NCBI RefSeq assembly: GCF_016625195.1
Contig: NZ_JACVUP010000004.1
Location: 248,001 to 312,000, forward strand
Reading direction: 5' to 3'
From: Erwinia sp. S63
Lineage (GTDB): Bacteria > Pseudomonadota > Gammaproteobacteria > Enterobacterales > Enterobacteriaceae
DNA length: 64,000 bases
Under the pieces are notes generated by a model. It saw only the letters and a list, made by a program, of their open reading frames with translations, was not told the DNA's origin and made no database searches. Both the position numbers and the translations under genes were made by a program. Below, piece by piece: positions 1-8,713 of this stretch. Each line of letters begins with the position of its first letter. Within the stretch, counting starts at the first letter, position 1.

Positions 1-1
1 T

Positions 2-520
2 TCAGGACGAGGACAGATCGATCTGGCACCGCAAAATATCCGCTACGCCACCAAGTTTTATCCGATGTATCGCAGCAAAATTGCGAAAAAACTCAAAGTG
101 CGTATCAACGGTTCTTTCTTCAATGGCCCGGAGGCCGCAGGTTCCTGGTCAAACCAGGGCGTATCGCCGTTTGAAAAGATTCGTGTACTCGATCCCGCCG
201 GCGATCCGGCGATTGTGCAGGAAGCGATGCAGATGCTGGTACAGTTTTACCCTGAGCTCAGCGGGATCAAAGTCGATCATGCATGGGGTGGTTGGATCGA
301 TACCACGCCTGACCTGGTGCCGGTGATTGATGAGATGGATCATGTGCCGGGCCTGTTTGTTGCCTCTGGCTTCAGTGGGCACGGTTTCGGCATCGGTCCT
401 GGTGCGGGCTTATTGTGTGCGCAGATGGTGAATAACCAGCCGTTGTTCACCGATGCTGAACCTTACAGTCTGGCGCGTTTCGCCAAAGGTAATGCGATTC
501 GTGAACCGCAAATGATGTAA
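2..520 (+). CDS. FAD-dependent oxidoreductase, DAO family (C-terminal fragment)
   Basis: The frame is already open at the window edge, so the 5' part and start codon lie upstream. About 172 residues are visible. The C-terminal stretch GLFVASGFSGHGFGIGPGAG is the FAD-contacting end of DadA/sarcosine-oxidase-like (DAO) flavoproteins, preceded by a GGWIDTTPDLVPVID segment typical of the substrate domain. Such enzymes oxidise a secondary or primary amine (amino acid, sarcosine-like) in the cytoplasm. The substrate cannot be inferred from this fragment. The gene ends in TAA and converges on the chemoreceptor gene across a strong hairpin. Confidence 0.85.
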   Translation, partial: SGRGQIDLAPQNIRYATKFYPMYRSKIAKKLKVRINGSFFNGPEAAGSWSNQGVSPFEKIRVLDPAGDPAIVQEAMQMLVQFYPELSGIKVDHAWGGWIDTTPDLVPVIDEMDHVPGLFVASGFSGHGFGIGPGAGLLCAQMVNNQPLFTDAEPYSLARFAKGNAIREPQMM

Positions 521-580
521 GAACCTGATTGATACTAACCGATCGTGGCATCGGTAAAGACAGGACTCTGTTAAAAGTGT

Positions 581-602
581 GAGGCGGCCTTCAGGCCGCC
601 TC
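581..602. terminator. Bidirectional terminator hairpin between convergent genes
   Basis: Perfect 9-bp stem GAGGCGGCC/GGCCGCCTC with a TTCA loop lies between two convergent stop codons. There is no long U-run on either side, but position and stem strength fit a shared terminator. The GCGGCC core recurs at 12166-12181 and 26901-26916. Confidence 0.7.
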
Positions 603-624
603 CTCATCGCTAAAGAGTCATCAC

Positions 625-1911
625 CTAAACATCCAGTCGATGAATCACATTCACAAACTCATGTACGCCACTGTTTATTTCTCGCAGGCTGCGTGACAGC
701 ACGCTGATTTTATCTTGCTCGGTCACCACAAACTGTTTTACTTCACCCAATTGCAGCTCCATTTGCTGTATCAGCCTGGCATTGTGCTCCACGACCTGAG
801 TGATCTTCTTGGTGGCGCTGGAGGTGGAAGCCGCCAGACGCCGCACTTCATCCGCGACTACGCTAAACCCACGCCCAGCTTCACCGGCGCGTGCGGCTTC
901 AATCGCCGCATTCAAGGCGAGGATATTGGTTTGTGAAGCTATCAGGTTGATGGTTTCCACCACTTCGTTGATGCTTTTCGCCGAAGCATTTAACTGGGTG
1001 CCAATATCGGTGGCGGCATTGACCTGCACCGCCACCAGACCAGAGTTGCGGATGGTTTCATCCAGCACTTCGTTGGCGTTATCGGTAATTTGCGAGGTTT
1101 GTTCCGAAGTGGTGAGGGCGATATCGGCCACACGTTTTGCTGCTTCAACCCGGGCCGTAATATCAGAAGCGATCTTGATCACTTTGTACACTTTGCCATC
1201 GGCATCAAACACCGGGTTGTAGCTCGCCTCTAGCCAGATGCGTTCACCAGCTGCTGTCTTACGCTCAAAGCGACCGACGAAATGCTGTCCCTTCGCGATT
1301 TTGCGCCAGAACTCGGGGTTTTCCCGATAAAAGTTATCGAAGCAAAACAGGCGATGATGCTGACCGACAATCGTTTTTAGATCGTATCCCATGTGTGTCA
1401 GGAAGTTAGCGTTGGCTGTCAGGATATGGCCGTCAGGGGTGAATTCAATCACCGCCATAGAGCGGTCTAGTGCGGTGATCACCGCCTCTTTGTGCTCCAG
1501 TTCTTCATGGCGGGCGGTGATATCGCTCGCGACCTTAATGACCTTGTAGACTTTGCCTTTATCATCGCTGACTGGGAAATACGTTGCGCTCAGGTAGAAA
1601 CGTTGGCGTTGTTTATTAAAGCGCTCAAAGATTCCAGTGACGGATTCGCCGGAAGCCAGCGTCTGCCAAAAAGCAAAGTACTCTGATGACTGGCTGTAAG
1701 CCGGGCTGCAGAAAATGCGGTGATGTTGTCCCTGAATCTCATGCAGACTGTAGCCGGTGACTTCCAGAAAGAGCGGGTTGGCACTGAGGATTTCCCCGCT
1801 GGGCGAAAACTCAATCCATGCCACATGTTGCTTGATTGCATTGATATCTTTGAGTACATCGCCACTTTTATAAAATGGCAGAGAAAGGCTGGATTTCTTC
1901 ACCCCAAACAT
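625..1911 (-). CDS. Soluble PAS-PAS methyl-accepting chemotaxis protein (BdlA-like)
   Basis: This 428-residue protein has two tandem PAS domains (about 20-135 and 140-255). Both carry the same [16 protein letters not shown] ending. They are followed by an MCP signalling hairpin whose tip [20 protein letters not shown] is nearly invariant in the family. No membrane segment or signal peptide is seen, so it is a cytoplasmic receptor, perhaps sensing redox or a heme/flavin-bound cue through PAS. The domain order matches BdlA-type biofilm-dispersion receptors and Aer-like sensors without the membrane anchor. The signalling part is short, with little after the hairpin, so no obvious CheR/CheB tether is present. 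No flagellar or che genes are nearby, so it is an orphan receptor. Confidence 0.88.
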   Translation of the reverse strand: MFGVKKSSLSLPFYKSGDVLKDINAIKQHVAWIEFSPSGEILSANPLFLEVTGYSLHEIQGQHHRIFCSPAYSQSSEYFAFWQTLASGESVTGIFERFNKQRQRFYLSATYFPVSDDKGKVYKVIKVASDITARHEELEHKEAVITALDRSMAVIEFTPDGHILTANANFLTHMGYDLKTIVGQHHRLFCFDNFYRENPEFWRKIAKGQHFVGRFERKTAAGERIWLEASYNPVFDADGKVYKVIKIASDITARVEAAKRVADIALTTSEQTSQITDNANEVLDETIRNSGLVAVQVNAATDIGTQLNASAKSINEVVETINLIASQTNILALNAAIEAARAGEAGRGFSVVADEVRRLAASTSSATKKITQVVEHNARLIQQMELQLGEVKQFVVTEQDKISVLSRSLREINSGVHEFVNVIHRLDV

Positions 1912-1928
1912 GTGTGACCTCAGGCGAT

Positions 1929-1948
1929 ATTATGTCATTGAACATAAT
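1929..1948. promoter_or_regulatory. Inverted repeat just upstream of the chemoreceptor gene
   Basis: Arms ATTATGT and ACATAAT (7 bp, 6-nt spacer) lie 18 nt upstream of the minus-strand start at 1911. This is a candidate operator or 5'-UTR hairpin; no known motif is recognised. Confidence 0.35.
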
Positions 1949-2070
1949 GCGTGCAGCTTTTTGCCGCTCCGCTGAATTTCCACAGCCGAACACTTAATCT
2001 CGCGAATGTGTTTCTCTGCGCGTACGCAGGCTGGGGGTATTGAGTTATCGCTGCCTGATGTTGAGATAAT

Positions 2071-2088
2071 CGGACCGGGTGCGGTCCG
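2071..2088. terminator. Hairpin downstream of the MFS gene (weak terminator candidate)
   Basis: CGGACC/GGTCCG arms with a 6-nt loop sit about 70 nt past the minus-strand MFS stop and are followed on that strand by ATTATC. No real U-run follows, so the terminator role is tentative. Confidence 0.3.
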
Positions 2089-2158
2089 CTTTGATAAAGG
2101 TATCTTAATTATCGGCGTGCTTTCCAGAACATTTAACTAAAATGCATGAAAAAGCGTT

Positions 2159-3472
2159 TCACTTGCCAGACTGCGGATAAGCAAGGGTTTTCAACCGAGC
2201 ATTTGGCGGTCGCGAGACGATAATGCCAATCACGCCACCGGCAATCAGTGCCACCGCGACCAACAGTAAACCTGAATGATAACTATGGGTCATATCCTTG
2301 AGTTTTCCCAATACGGGCGGTAATCCTAATCCGACAAAGTTGGCGACCGTATTGATAAAAGCGATGGAGGCCGCGGCGGCCACGCCTGCCAGCTTCTCCG
2401 TGGTTACCGCCCAGAATATCGGCGTCAGCGCAAAGTTGAAACCCACGGTCAGCACCAGAAGCAGATAAGCGATCCAGAGATTGGTGGTGAAAATTGCCGT
2501 TGCCAATGCCAGTCCGGAGAGGATTAACGGCAACCCTAAATGCCAGCTGCGCTCACGTGTTCTGTCAGAGTGACGGCCATTCAGATACATGAAGAGGCAC
2601 GCCATAATGAAGGGCACCGCCGACAAAAGGCTGATGACGAAATTGCTTTGATCCGCCGCCATGCTTTTAATGATCAGCGGCATAAACAGCGTAATGCCGA
2701 TGGAGCCAAACGCCTGCAGAAACCACACCAGACTCAACAGCAGCACCGTTTTATCTTTTAGGGCACTCCACCAGGAATGGGTTTTTCCGATCTCCACCCC
2801 AGCATTGTCTTGCTGCAAACGGTCACGCAGCCAGGATTTTTGTTGTGGGTTTAACCATGGGGCTTGCTCCGGCGAATCGGGTAGACGCCATAAAACCAGA
2901 CAGCCGAGAATCAGCGCAGGGATGCCTTCCAGACCAAACAACCAACGCCAGCCAGCGATGTCTGCTATTCCATGCATATTTAATATCGCACCAGAGACCG
3001 GTAAACCAATGATGGATGCGCTGACCGAGCCCATGTAGAAAAACGACATGGCCCGTGCTCGATTGCTTTTAGGAAACCAGCAGGCAATGTAGTAAATAAT
3101 GCCGGGCGCGAAACCTGCCTCAGCCATCCCTAATAAAAAACGCATCACATAGAGTTGATTGGCGGTGTGAACAAACGCCATGCCAGTGCTGACGATGCCC
3201 CAGGTGATCATAATGCGCGCTATCCAGCGTCGAGCGCCAACCTTGGTCATGATCACATTGCTGGGGATTTCGAACAGAATATAAGAGATATAAAACATCC
3301 CCACGCCGAGGCCATACATGCTGGTGGTGAGGCCGAGATCGGCATTCATCTGGAGTGCCGCGATAGAGATATTGGTCTTATCGAGATTGGCAACGAAATA
3401 GCAGATGACGATAAAAGGGATAATTTTACTGTTCAATTGTTTAAGGGTAGAGGTATATAAATCGTTGATCAT
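2159..3472 (-). CDS. MFS transporter, anion:cation symporter (ACS) family
   Basis: This 437-residue, 12-TM permease has the ACS-family hallmarks LDKTNISIAALQMNADLGL after TM1 and an FLLGMAEAGFAPGIIYY segment in TM4. It resembles transporters of sugar acids, tartrate or aromatic acids (the RhmT/YfaV style), but the substrate is not determined. I chose the ATG at 3472, not the farther upstream start, because an AGG-type ribosome site stands 8 nt before it and the protein then begins like relatives (LNSKIIPFIVICY). It is a single-gene unit. Two GntR-type operators lie about 150-175 nt upstream, but no GntR gene is in the window, so the regulator must be encoded elsewhere. Confidence 0.85.
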   Translation of the reverse strand: MINDLYTSTLKQLNSKIIPFIVICYFVANLDKTNISIAALQMNADLGLTTSMYGLGVGMFYISYILFEIPSNVIMTKVGARRWIARIMITWGIVSTGMAFVHTANQLYVMRFLLGMAEAGFAPGIIYYIACWFPKSNRARAMSFFYMGSVSASIIGLPVSGAILNMHGIADIAGWRWLFGLEGIPALILGCLVLWRLPDSPEQAPWLNPQQKSWLRDRLQQDNAGVEIGKTHSWWSALKDKTVLLLSLVWFLQAFGSIGITLFMPLIIKSMAADQSNFVISLLSAVPFIMACLFMYLNGRHSDRTRERSWHLGLPLILSGLALATAIFTTNLWIAYLLLVLTVGFNFALTPIFWAVTTEKLAGVAAAASIAFINTVANFVGLGLPPVLGKLKDMTHSYHSGLLLVAVALIAGGVIGIIVSRPPNARLKTLAYPQSGK

Positions 3473-3617
3473 GATAACGACCTCGTCATCGGTTTGGCCT
3501 ATTTCAGGCAGCAGTAATACCGCCCGCAAGGCATGCAGGTAAATAAAGTGGAATTATTGTTTTTATTATTAACAGGATGAAAAACTGGCGTAGGAACAAA
3601 TAACAATACGAGAAATA

Positions 3618-3649
3618 TTGTAGTACAGTGAATGTGGATTGTACTACAA
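3618..3649. promoter_or_regulatory. Tandem GntR/FadR-type operators upstream of the MFS gene
   Basis: Two near-identical palindromes are seen: TTGTAGTACA at 3618-3627 (centre 3623) and TTGTACTACAA at 3639-3649 (centre 3644). Their centres are 21 bp apart, two helical turns, so dimers would bind on one face. They fit the FadR-subfamily signature t.GTa.TACa. From memory, the E. coli D-galactonate repressor DgoR uses repeats of this kind. The start of the MFS gene at 3472 is the nearest minus-strand target; the serine hydrolase gene ends nearby but is transcribed toward this site. Confidence 0.6.
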
Positions 3650-3701
3650 TGCAGATCACAAAATGAGAGGAAAAGTAAACTAATACCCACAAGCAAATTA
3701 T

Positions 3702-3725
3702 CGCGCCACGCCCCTGTATGGCGCG
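3702..3725 (-). terminator. Terminator of the serine hydrolase gene
   Basis: Perfect 7-bp arms CGCGCCA/TGGCGCG with a 10-nt loop lie 13 nt past the minus-strand stop. On that strand they are followed by the A/T-rich ATAATTTGC. Confidence 0.6.
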
Positions 3726-3737
3726 AATAAATGCTGC

Positions 3738-5036
3738 TTAATGTAACTGTTGCGCAATCGCGCTGTACATCAGAGCCGCTTCGAGTGGCTGCGCGCTGAA
3801 GGAGGGTTCAGCCTGAGGCCAGGTTGACCATTGTACGATGACCAGGTTTTCTGCACGGTTAACCATAATGATTTGACCATAAATGCCCAGAGCCCAGATT
3901 GAGTGCTTCAGCCCCTCTGCTGCAGTGGGCACGACATGTTGTGCATTGGCAGGGATAGCATTATTCCACCATTGATAACCGTAAATACCCTCCGGATGGG
4001 CCGCACTGACTGAGTCTTTTGCCTGTGTCCAGATTGCTGCGTCATTCACCCAATTGTCAGGCAAGATTTGCTTACCATCGGGCAGGCGACCCTCGTTGAG
4101 GATAAATTCACCAAAGCGCCCCCAATCTTCCAGCGTGGCGTTGAAACCATGAGCACCCACGTCATGCTCTCCAGCCTGGTAAGCATGCCAGACGCCATCA
4201 CTGGCCATGCCATTGGGTTGCCATACGGTTTGCTGCAGGTAAGCCGCCAATGACATGCCTGTTGCCCGTTCCAGCACATCCCCCAACAACCATGCGCCAC
4301 CGGAAGAGTAAGACCACTGTTCACCCGCTGGATGCGCGCGTTTCAGATGAGTGACGATATGACGCACACAGGCATAAGCGCCAGCTTGCGCTTCGCACTG
4401 GGTCAACTTCGCAAAGTCAGATTTCGGATTGGTGTAGTCCTCATTCCATGCCACGCCGGAAGTGTGCTGGATGAGCTGTTTAAGGGTTACGCCATCCCAT
4501 GCGGTTCCCTTCAGTTCGGGTTCATATGCAGTGATGTTGTCATTCAGTGAATGAATTTTTCCCTGCTTGATGGCGATGCCCACCAGTGTAGACACCACCG
4601 ATTTACCCACTGAGCGTGAGGTCCACAGGGTGGTGTCGGTATTACCTTCGGCAAAATATTTGTAGGCGACTTTGCCGTTTTTCAGCACCAGCATACCCGC
4701 GACATTTTCACGTTTTAAGTAATCAGCGAGGTGATAGGTGTGGCCATTAACCTGATACTGCGCATCGACTAACAGGTTATTGGCATGTGCCAGTGGCTTC
4801 GCTTGCCCATGAAGAAACACATCTCCCGCATAATTACGGTAATCATTACGGAAACCGACTACCCGATCTTTTTGACTCCAGTTCAGCATCTGGTGAGGGT
4901 CAGGTAACTGATGATCAAAGGGTGCAGGACAGGGCGTGAGCGCCACGCCATCGCACTCTGTTGCAGCAGTTGCATAGCTACTCACAGCTAATGAGAGAGA
5001 AAACAGCAGGGGTTTAATCACGGTGTGACGTTGCAT
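3738..5036 (-). CDS. Secreted beta-lactamase-fold serine hydrolase (class C/EstB-like)
   Basis: This 432-residue protein starts with a signal peptide (charged MQRHTVIK, hydrophobic core, probable cut near ATA-AT at 24-26), so it is periplasmic or exported. The SxxK motif S-V-G-K is at about 142-145 (TSRSVGKS) and a YSS motif replaces the classical YxN near residue 238. This is the pattern of the beta-lactamase/transpeptidase-like family that includes 6-aminohexanoate-dimer hydrolase and EstB esterases. It probably hydrolyses an ester or amide; true beta-lactam activity cannot be claimed. It is divergent from a LysR gene with palindromes between them, suggesting control by that regulator. Confidence 0.82.
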   Translation of the reverse strand: MQRHTVIKPLLFSLSLAVSSYATAATECDGVALTPCPAPFDHQLPDPHQMLNWSQKDRVVGFRNDYRNYAGDVFLHGQAKPLAHANNLLVDAQYQVNGHTYHLADYLKRENVAGMLVLKNGKVAYKYFAEGNTDTTLWTSRSVGKSVVSTLVGIAIKQGKIHSLNDNITAYEPELKGTAWDGVTLKQLIQHTSGVAWNEDYTNPKSDFAKLTQCEAQAGAYACVRHIVTHLKRAHPAGEQWSYSSGGAWLLGDVLERATGMSLAAYLQQTVWQPNGMASDGVWHAYQAGEHDVGAHGFNATLEDWGRFGEFILNEGRLPDGKQILPDNWVNDAAIWTQAKDSVSAAHPEGIYGYQWWNNAIPANAQHVVPTAAEGLKHSIWALGIYGQIIMVNRAENLVIVQWSTWPQAEPSFSAQPLEAALMYSAIAQQLH

Positions 5037-5105
5037 GAAAAGTGCCTTAATAGTGCAGTTGAGAGTGCGGCGAGTATAGAAATCTATGGGGCGAGGTTAA
5101 AATCA

Positions 5106-5126
5106 CCCCATGGGGGAAATTCCCCC
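5106..5126. promoter_or_regulatory. Overlapping palindromes in the divergent serine hydrolase/LysR promoter
   Basis: CCCCATGGGG (5106-5115) overlaps a second palindrome, GGGGGAA-A-TTCCCCC (5112-5126). They lie between the divergent starts at 5036 and 5151. LysR proteins commonly bind dyads here to control themselves and the divergent gene; assignment to this one is inference. Confidence 0.45.
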
Positions 5127-5150
5127 CAAATGTTAGACATAGGATTTCAG

Positions 5151-6041
5151 ATGAATGCGCTGCGCTATTCCTTTTCACAAATTGAAGCCTTTGCGGCGAT
5201 TGCTGAGTTCGGCACGGTTTCCCGTGCAGCAGAGAAACTGAGGAAAGATCGCACCACCGTGCGCGATCTCATCGATTATCTGGAGGATGCCCTTGGCTAC
5301 TCGTTGTTTGAGCGTGGAGGGCGCAAATTGGTGCTGACATCCAGGGGGGAGCAGTTACATCGTCAGGCGCATTTGCTGGTGCGTCAGGCTCATGCATTTG
5401 AAGCTTTCGCGCAGACCTTGCCGGAGTCGCGCACGCAGCAAATCACGCTGGTGTATGACCCTTTTGTCCCGCAGTTATTTTTGCAGGCCTTCATCAGTGA
5501 GTGCAGCAGGGCGCAGGTGCGATTAAGCCTCTGGTGTGCCTCGCGTTTTGAGGCTGAAAAAGCACTGAAGTCGGGTAATGCCGACATGGCAATTTGTCAG
5601 GCGGTGAACCGCACGCTGGGTAATGAGATGGAGTGGAGCGCGTTAGGTGCCATTGAACTGAATTTTTACGCAGCAAAAGCTTTATTTGCCGGGCAGGAAA
5701 CACCGCTGACATTACTTAACCTCGCACTCGAGCCGCAATTAGTGATGCATGCGCATGCTGATGAGCAGATTACACAGCGCCTGCAGCTTTCGGGACAATC
5801 GCTATTTATCAATGAGCGAGCCATGCTGCAAAGTCTGATGGAGCAGGGACAAGGCTGGGGATTTTTACCTACGCATTTTCAGGCGCAGAAATGGCATCAG
5901 GTCGAGGTGCTGCCTACTGAAGTCGGGTATCAAGGACTGAACATAACGCTTGTGGCGTTGTGGGCGCCCGGTGGAAGAAAGCATCCATTGATCCATCATC
6001 TATCTGGCAGGCTGCAACAGCTTTGGTTGCAGATGGGGTGA
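5151..6041 (+). CDS. LysR-family transcriptional regulator
   Basis: This 296-residue regulator has an N-terminal winged helix-turn-helix (SQIEAFAAIAEFGTVSRAAEKLRKDRTTV region, about 8-50) and a LysR substrate-binding domain. The HTH is slightly unusual: RKDRTTVRDLIDYLEDALGY replaces the common S-xx-S-xx-I pattern. I placed the start at 5151 because AGGA lies 8 nt upstream and the HTH then begins about 8 residues in. An upstream in-frame start would add 42 unlikely residues and overlap the divergent gene. It probably controls the serine hydrolase gene at 3738-5036 from the GC-rich palindromes between them. The effector is unknown. Confidence 0.85.
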   Translation: MNALRYSFSQIEAFAAIAEFGTVSRAAEKLRKDRTTVRDLIDYLEDALGYSLFERGGRKLVLTSRGEQLHRQAHLLVRQAHAFEAFAQTLPESRTQQITLVYDPFVPQLFLQAFISECSRAQVRLSLWCASRFEAEKALKSGNADMAICQAVNRTLGNEMEWSALGAIELNFYAAKALFAGQETPLTLLNLALEPQLVMHAHADEQITQRLQLSGQSLFINERAMLQSLMEQGQGWGFLPTHFQAQKWHQVEVLPTEVGYQGLNITLVALWAPGGRKHPLIHHLSGRLQQLWLQMG

Positions 6042-6398
6042 GGTTAAGCTAAATCCGGCGATAGATCTCTGCCTCTCCTGTCGAGTTCGAATAAAGCCAC
6101 AAATCCCGATATTTATATGCCGAAACCTCGCTCGGTCGCTCTATCAATAAAGCTGTGCACTATCAAGGCATTACTGTGAGCGAGGTTAAATTCCTAAAAA
6201 TGCCCGCCGTCATCTTGTCTGCGCAAACTGGTATTACCTTCCCTAACTGACTAAACCTTAAACGTCCTTGATATTTCTTTTTGCCACTTTTCGCATTCTT
6301 GATGCGACCTTGCTGGCCTGCGTTGCTGCTGCATGATGCGCACGGCCTACCTTAAAAGTGACCAGACGCGATCCGTCTGGCCCATCACGGAGTTGATG
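6042..6398. other. 357-bp gene-free stretch before the esterase autotransporter
   Basis: I see no gene here. The only notable structure is a widely spaced inverted repeat, AACCTCGCT at 6124-6132 and AGCGAGGTT at 6179-6187 (46-nt spacer). It could form the base of a long hairpin or mark a regulatory loop. The esterase promoter must lie here but I cannot place it firmly. Confidence 0.4.
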
Positions 6399-8369
6399 AT
6401 GATAAAGCGCAAATCTGCACTTTCCGCTGTCGCCGTAGCCACCCTTGGTACGCTTTTGGCTGCCTCTCCCGCACGTGCCTGGGATAGTTTGACGGTGTTT
6501 GGCGATAGCCTAAGCGACAGCGGCAACATCGGTCGTTTTACGGCCGATGGCGCGGAACATCCGCTATACGACGAAATACTGGCATCCCATCTTGGAGAAG
6601 ATTTGCAGGCATCTTCGCGCGGTGGCAGTAACTATGCTGAAGGCGGCGCAGTGGCAGTTCCAGCGCTCGACCCTGAACTCAATACGCAGGATCAGCTGGC
6701 AGCGTATCTGCAATCCACTGGCGGACGCGCTGATAGCAATGGTTTGTATATTCATTGGGTCGGTGCCAATGATATCGCTGCCGCAGTGCCCAACCCCTTG
6801 ACCGCACGTGAAACTATTAGCAACAGTGCCACCGCGGCGGCCTCTCAGGTAAAAACCTTGCTGGATGCGGGTGCAGGAACCGTCATTGTGCCGAATGTCC
6901 CGCAACTGGGATTAACGCCCTACATGGTACAACTGGTGCTGCGATCTTTGGGTACCTCAGCGATGGTCGCGGCGTTTCAGTCGCTGGACAGCGCGGCAAC
7001 ACCGGATGTTGCGGCACGAGAACAGGCGGTGCAGGATTCGTTCACCGCTGCAGCGGGTCAGGTTACTGGCAATTCCGCTGCGCAAGCAGTGCTAGCTCAG
7101 CAGCTCTATACCGCCTGGCAGGAACTCAGTACGCAGGTGACGGCGTTGTCAGAGGGTTACAACCAACAGGAAGAGGCTCAGTTAGCGGCGCTTAACGGCA
7201 ATATCGTGCGAGTGGACATCGCGGGTCTGTTTAACGAGGTGGTGGCTGATCCCAGCCGCTATGGCTTAAGCAACACGATTGGCATTTCATGTCCCGTGGG
7301 CACCTCTGCGGATGAATGCCAGTCCACTGATGCGGGCTTCAGTACAGCACAGCAATATCTGTTTTCCGATCGCCTGCACCCGAGCCCGGCAGTGCAGGCC
7401 ATGCTGGCAGATTATATTCAGTCAATCCTTGATGCGCCGGCACAGGTTGCCGCATTGTCACAATCCACGCTGCTTATGGCGCGCGACATGCACAATACGC
7501 TGGATGGTCATTTGCAACAGCAGCGTCAACAACCGGCCAACGCAGGCCAGTTTACAGTGTTTGGTGGTTACGCCGGGCAGCACGTCGATTATCAAGGCGA
7601 TGCCTGGAGCAACGGTGATGCAAACACCACCAATCTGACGTTGGGGATCGGCTATCAGTTAACCGATAACTGGCAAACCGGTTTGTTGTTCTCAAACAGC
7701 AATCAGCGCATGGATCCCTCATCAAACTATGACTATAAGCTGCGCGGTAATCTGGTGGCGCTTTACAGTCAGCTCACTTTGTTCGATCAAGGCTGGATCA
7801 ATGCCGATCTCCATTATGCCGATCTCGATTTCGACAGTATCGAGCGTAACATCAACATCGGCCCTGCCACCCGGACTGAACAAGGCAACAGCAGCGGTAA
7901 ATTGCTGGGCATGCGGGTGCAAACCGGCTGGGATTTACCGTTGGGGAACCATATTACGACCGGCCCGGTTGCCAGCTATGCGCTGGATTATGGACGCGTG
8001 GGTGGCTATGAGGAAAATGGCAATAGCAGCACCTCGATGCGCTTCTCTGATCAAACGCTTCACTCACAGATCGGTTCAATTGGCTGGCGCGTCGATAGCC
8101 GGCAGTGGGTGGTCAATCCGTGGGCTCAGGTCAGTTATAACCATCAGTTTGGTGACACGGATTCAACCGTACATGCGGGTTTGAAATCCACCCAGACCTC
8201 TTTTGAGCGGACGGTGGCGGCTGGGGATAAAAACTGGCTGGATGTGGCGGTCGGTGCCAATGTGCCGTTGGGCGATACGGTCAATGCCTTTGCTGGCGTG
8301 TCTACCGTCGCCAGTAACAGCGATTACCATCAGGTGACCTGGAACGTCGGGGTGAATGCCACATTTTAG
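6399..8369 (+). CDS. GDSL-family esterase/lipase autotransporter (EstA/ApeE type)
   Basis: This 656-residue type Va secretion protein has a signal peptide (MIKRKSALSAVAVATLG...ASPARA, cut near 24). The GDSL hydrolase passenger follows: block I FGDSLSDSG with the nucleophile Ser near 34, and block V SDRLHPS with the Asp/His pair near 325-328. The C-terminal beta-barrel (about 385-656) ends ...VTWNVGVNATF, a terminal aromatic as expected for Bam recognition. It should display an esterase active on lipids or aryl esters at the outer membrane, like Pseudomonas EstA and Salmonella ApeE. Two adjacent ATGs (6396, 6399) are possible; GGAG at 6389-6392 fits 6399 better. Confidence 0.9.
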   Translation: MIKRKSALSAVAVATLGTLLAASPARAWDSLTVFGDSLSDSGNIGRFTADGAEHPLYDEILASHLGEDLQASSRGGSNYAEGGAVAVPALDPELNTQDQLAAYLQSTGGRADSNGLYIHWVGANDIAAAVPNPLTARETISNSATAAASQVKTLLDAGAGTVIVPNVPQLGLTPYMVQLVLRSLGTSAMVAAFQSLDSAATPDVAAREQAVQDSFTAAAGQVTGNSAAQAVLAQQLYTAWQELSTQVTALSEGYNQQEEAQLAALNGNIVRVDIAGLFNEVVADPSRYGLSNTIGISCPVGTSADECQSTDAGFSTAQQYLFSDRLHPSPAVQAMLADYIQSILDAPAQVAALSQSTLLMARDMHNTLDGHLQQQRQQPANAGQFTVFGGYAGQHVDYQGDAWSNGDANTTNLTLGIGYQLTDNWQTGLLFSNSNQRMDPSSNYDYKLRGNLVALYSQLTLFDQGWINADLHYADLDFDSIERNINIGPATRTEQGNSSGKLLGMRVQTGWDLPLGNHITTGPVASYALDYGRVGGYEENGNSSTSMRFSDQTLHSQIGSIGWRVDSRQWVVNPWAQVSYNHQFGDTDSTVHAGLKSTQTSFERTVAAGDKNWLDVAVGANVPLGDTVNAFAGVSTVASNSDYHQVTWNVGVNATF

Positions 8370-8375
8370 AAGGAT

Positions 8376-8409
8376 GTGCCAGCGAGTCGTGGCTTGCTGG
8401 CACCGTTTT
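8376..8409 (+). terminator. Rho-independent terminator of the esterase gene
   Basis: Arms GTGCCAGC/GCTGGCAC (8 bp) start 7 nt after the stop codon and are followed by CGTTTTAG. Confidence 0.7.
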
Positions 8410-8713
8410 AGCTTCACTTAACCTTAACAAATAAGTGAATGAATCAGTTACCGGCTTAAGGTATTCGGTCGGAATCTTGCGTAAATTGCTCATTTTTTGC
8501 GGCCGCGATAAGCAATAATGTGCCTGCGATTATTCTGTAAAATCCCGCCCTTACCGCTGCGCTTTCTTTCTGCAATCATTACCTTGGTGTATCCCATTTA
8601 TCTGTTGGATGTTTAACGCCTCTAATTACACTGGCACACATCAACACATTAACTATCAGCTACTTATACTGCATGGGGGCAGTTATTTTCTCTTAATATT
8701 TAAGGGGTACACC
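8410..8713. other. 304-bp gene-free stretch before the tailspike-like gene
   Basis: An A/T-rich leader with no recognisable gene. It must carry the promoter of the tailspike-like gene (a TATACT -10-like hexamer occurs near 8666), but no convincing -35 is seen at proper spacing. Confidence 0.35.

Noticed and set aside
1911-2159. Flagellar sigma-28 promoter for the chemoreceptor
   Set aside because: No TAAA-N15-GCCGATAA match in correct spacing on the minus strand.
3499-3696. Two minus-strand ORFs of about 62-65 residues in the A/T-rich gap before the serine hydrolase
   Set aside because: They overlap each other in different frames and cover the GntR operators; low-complexity content and no ribosome site.
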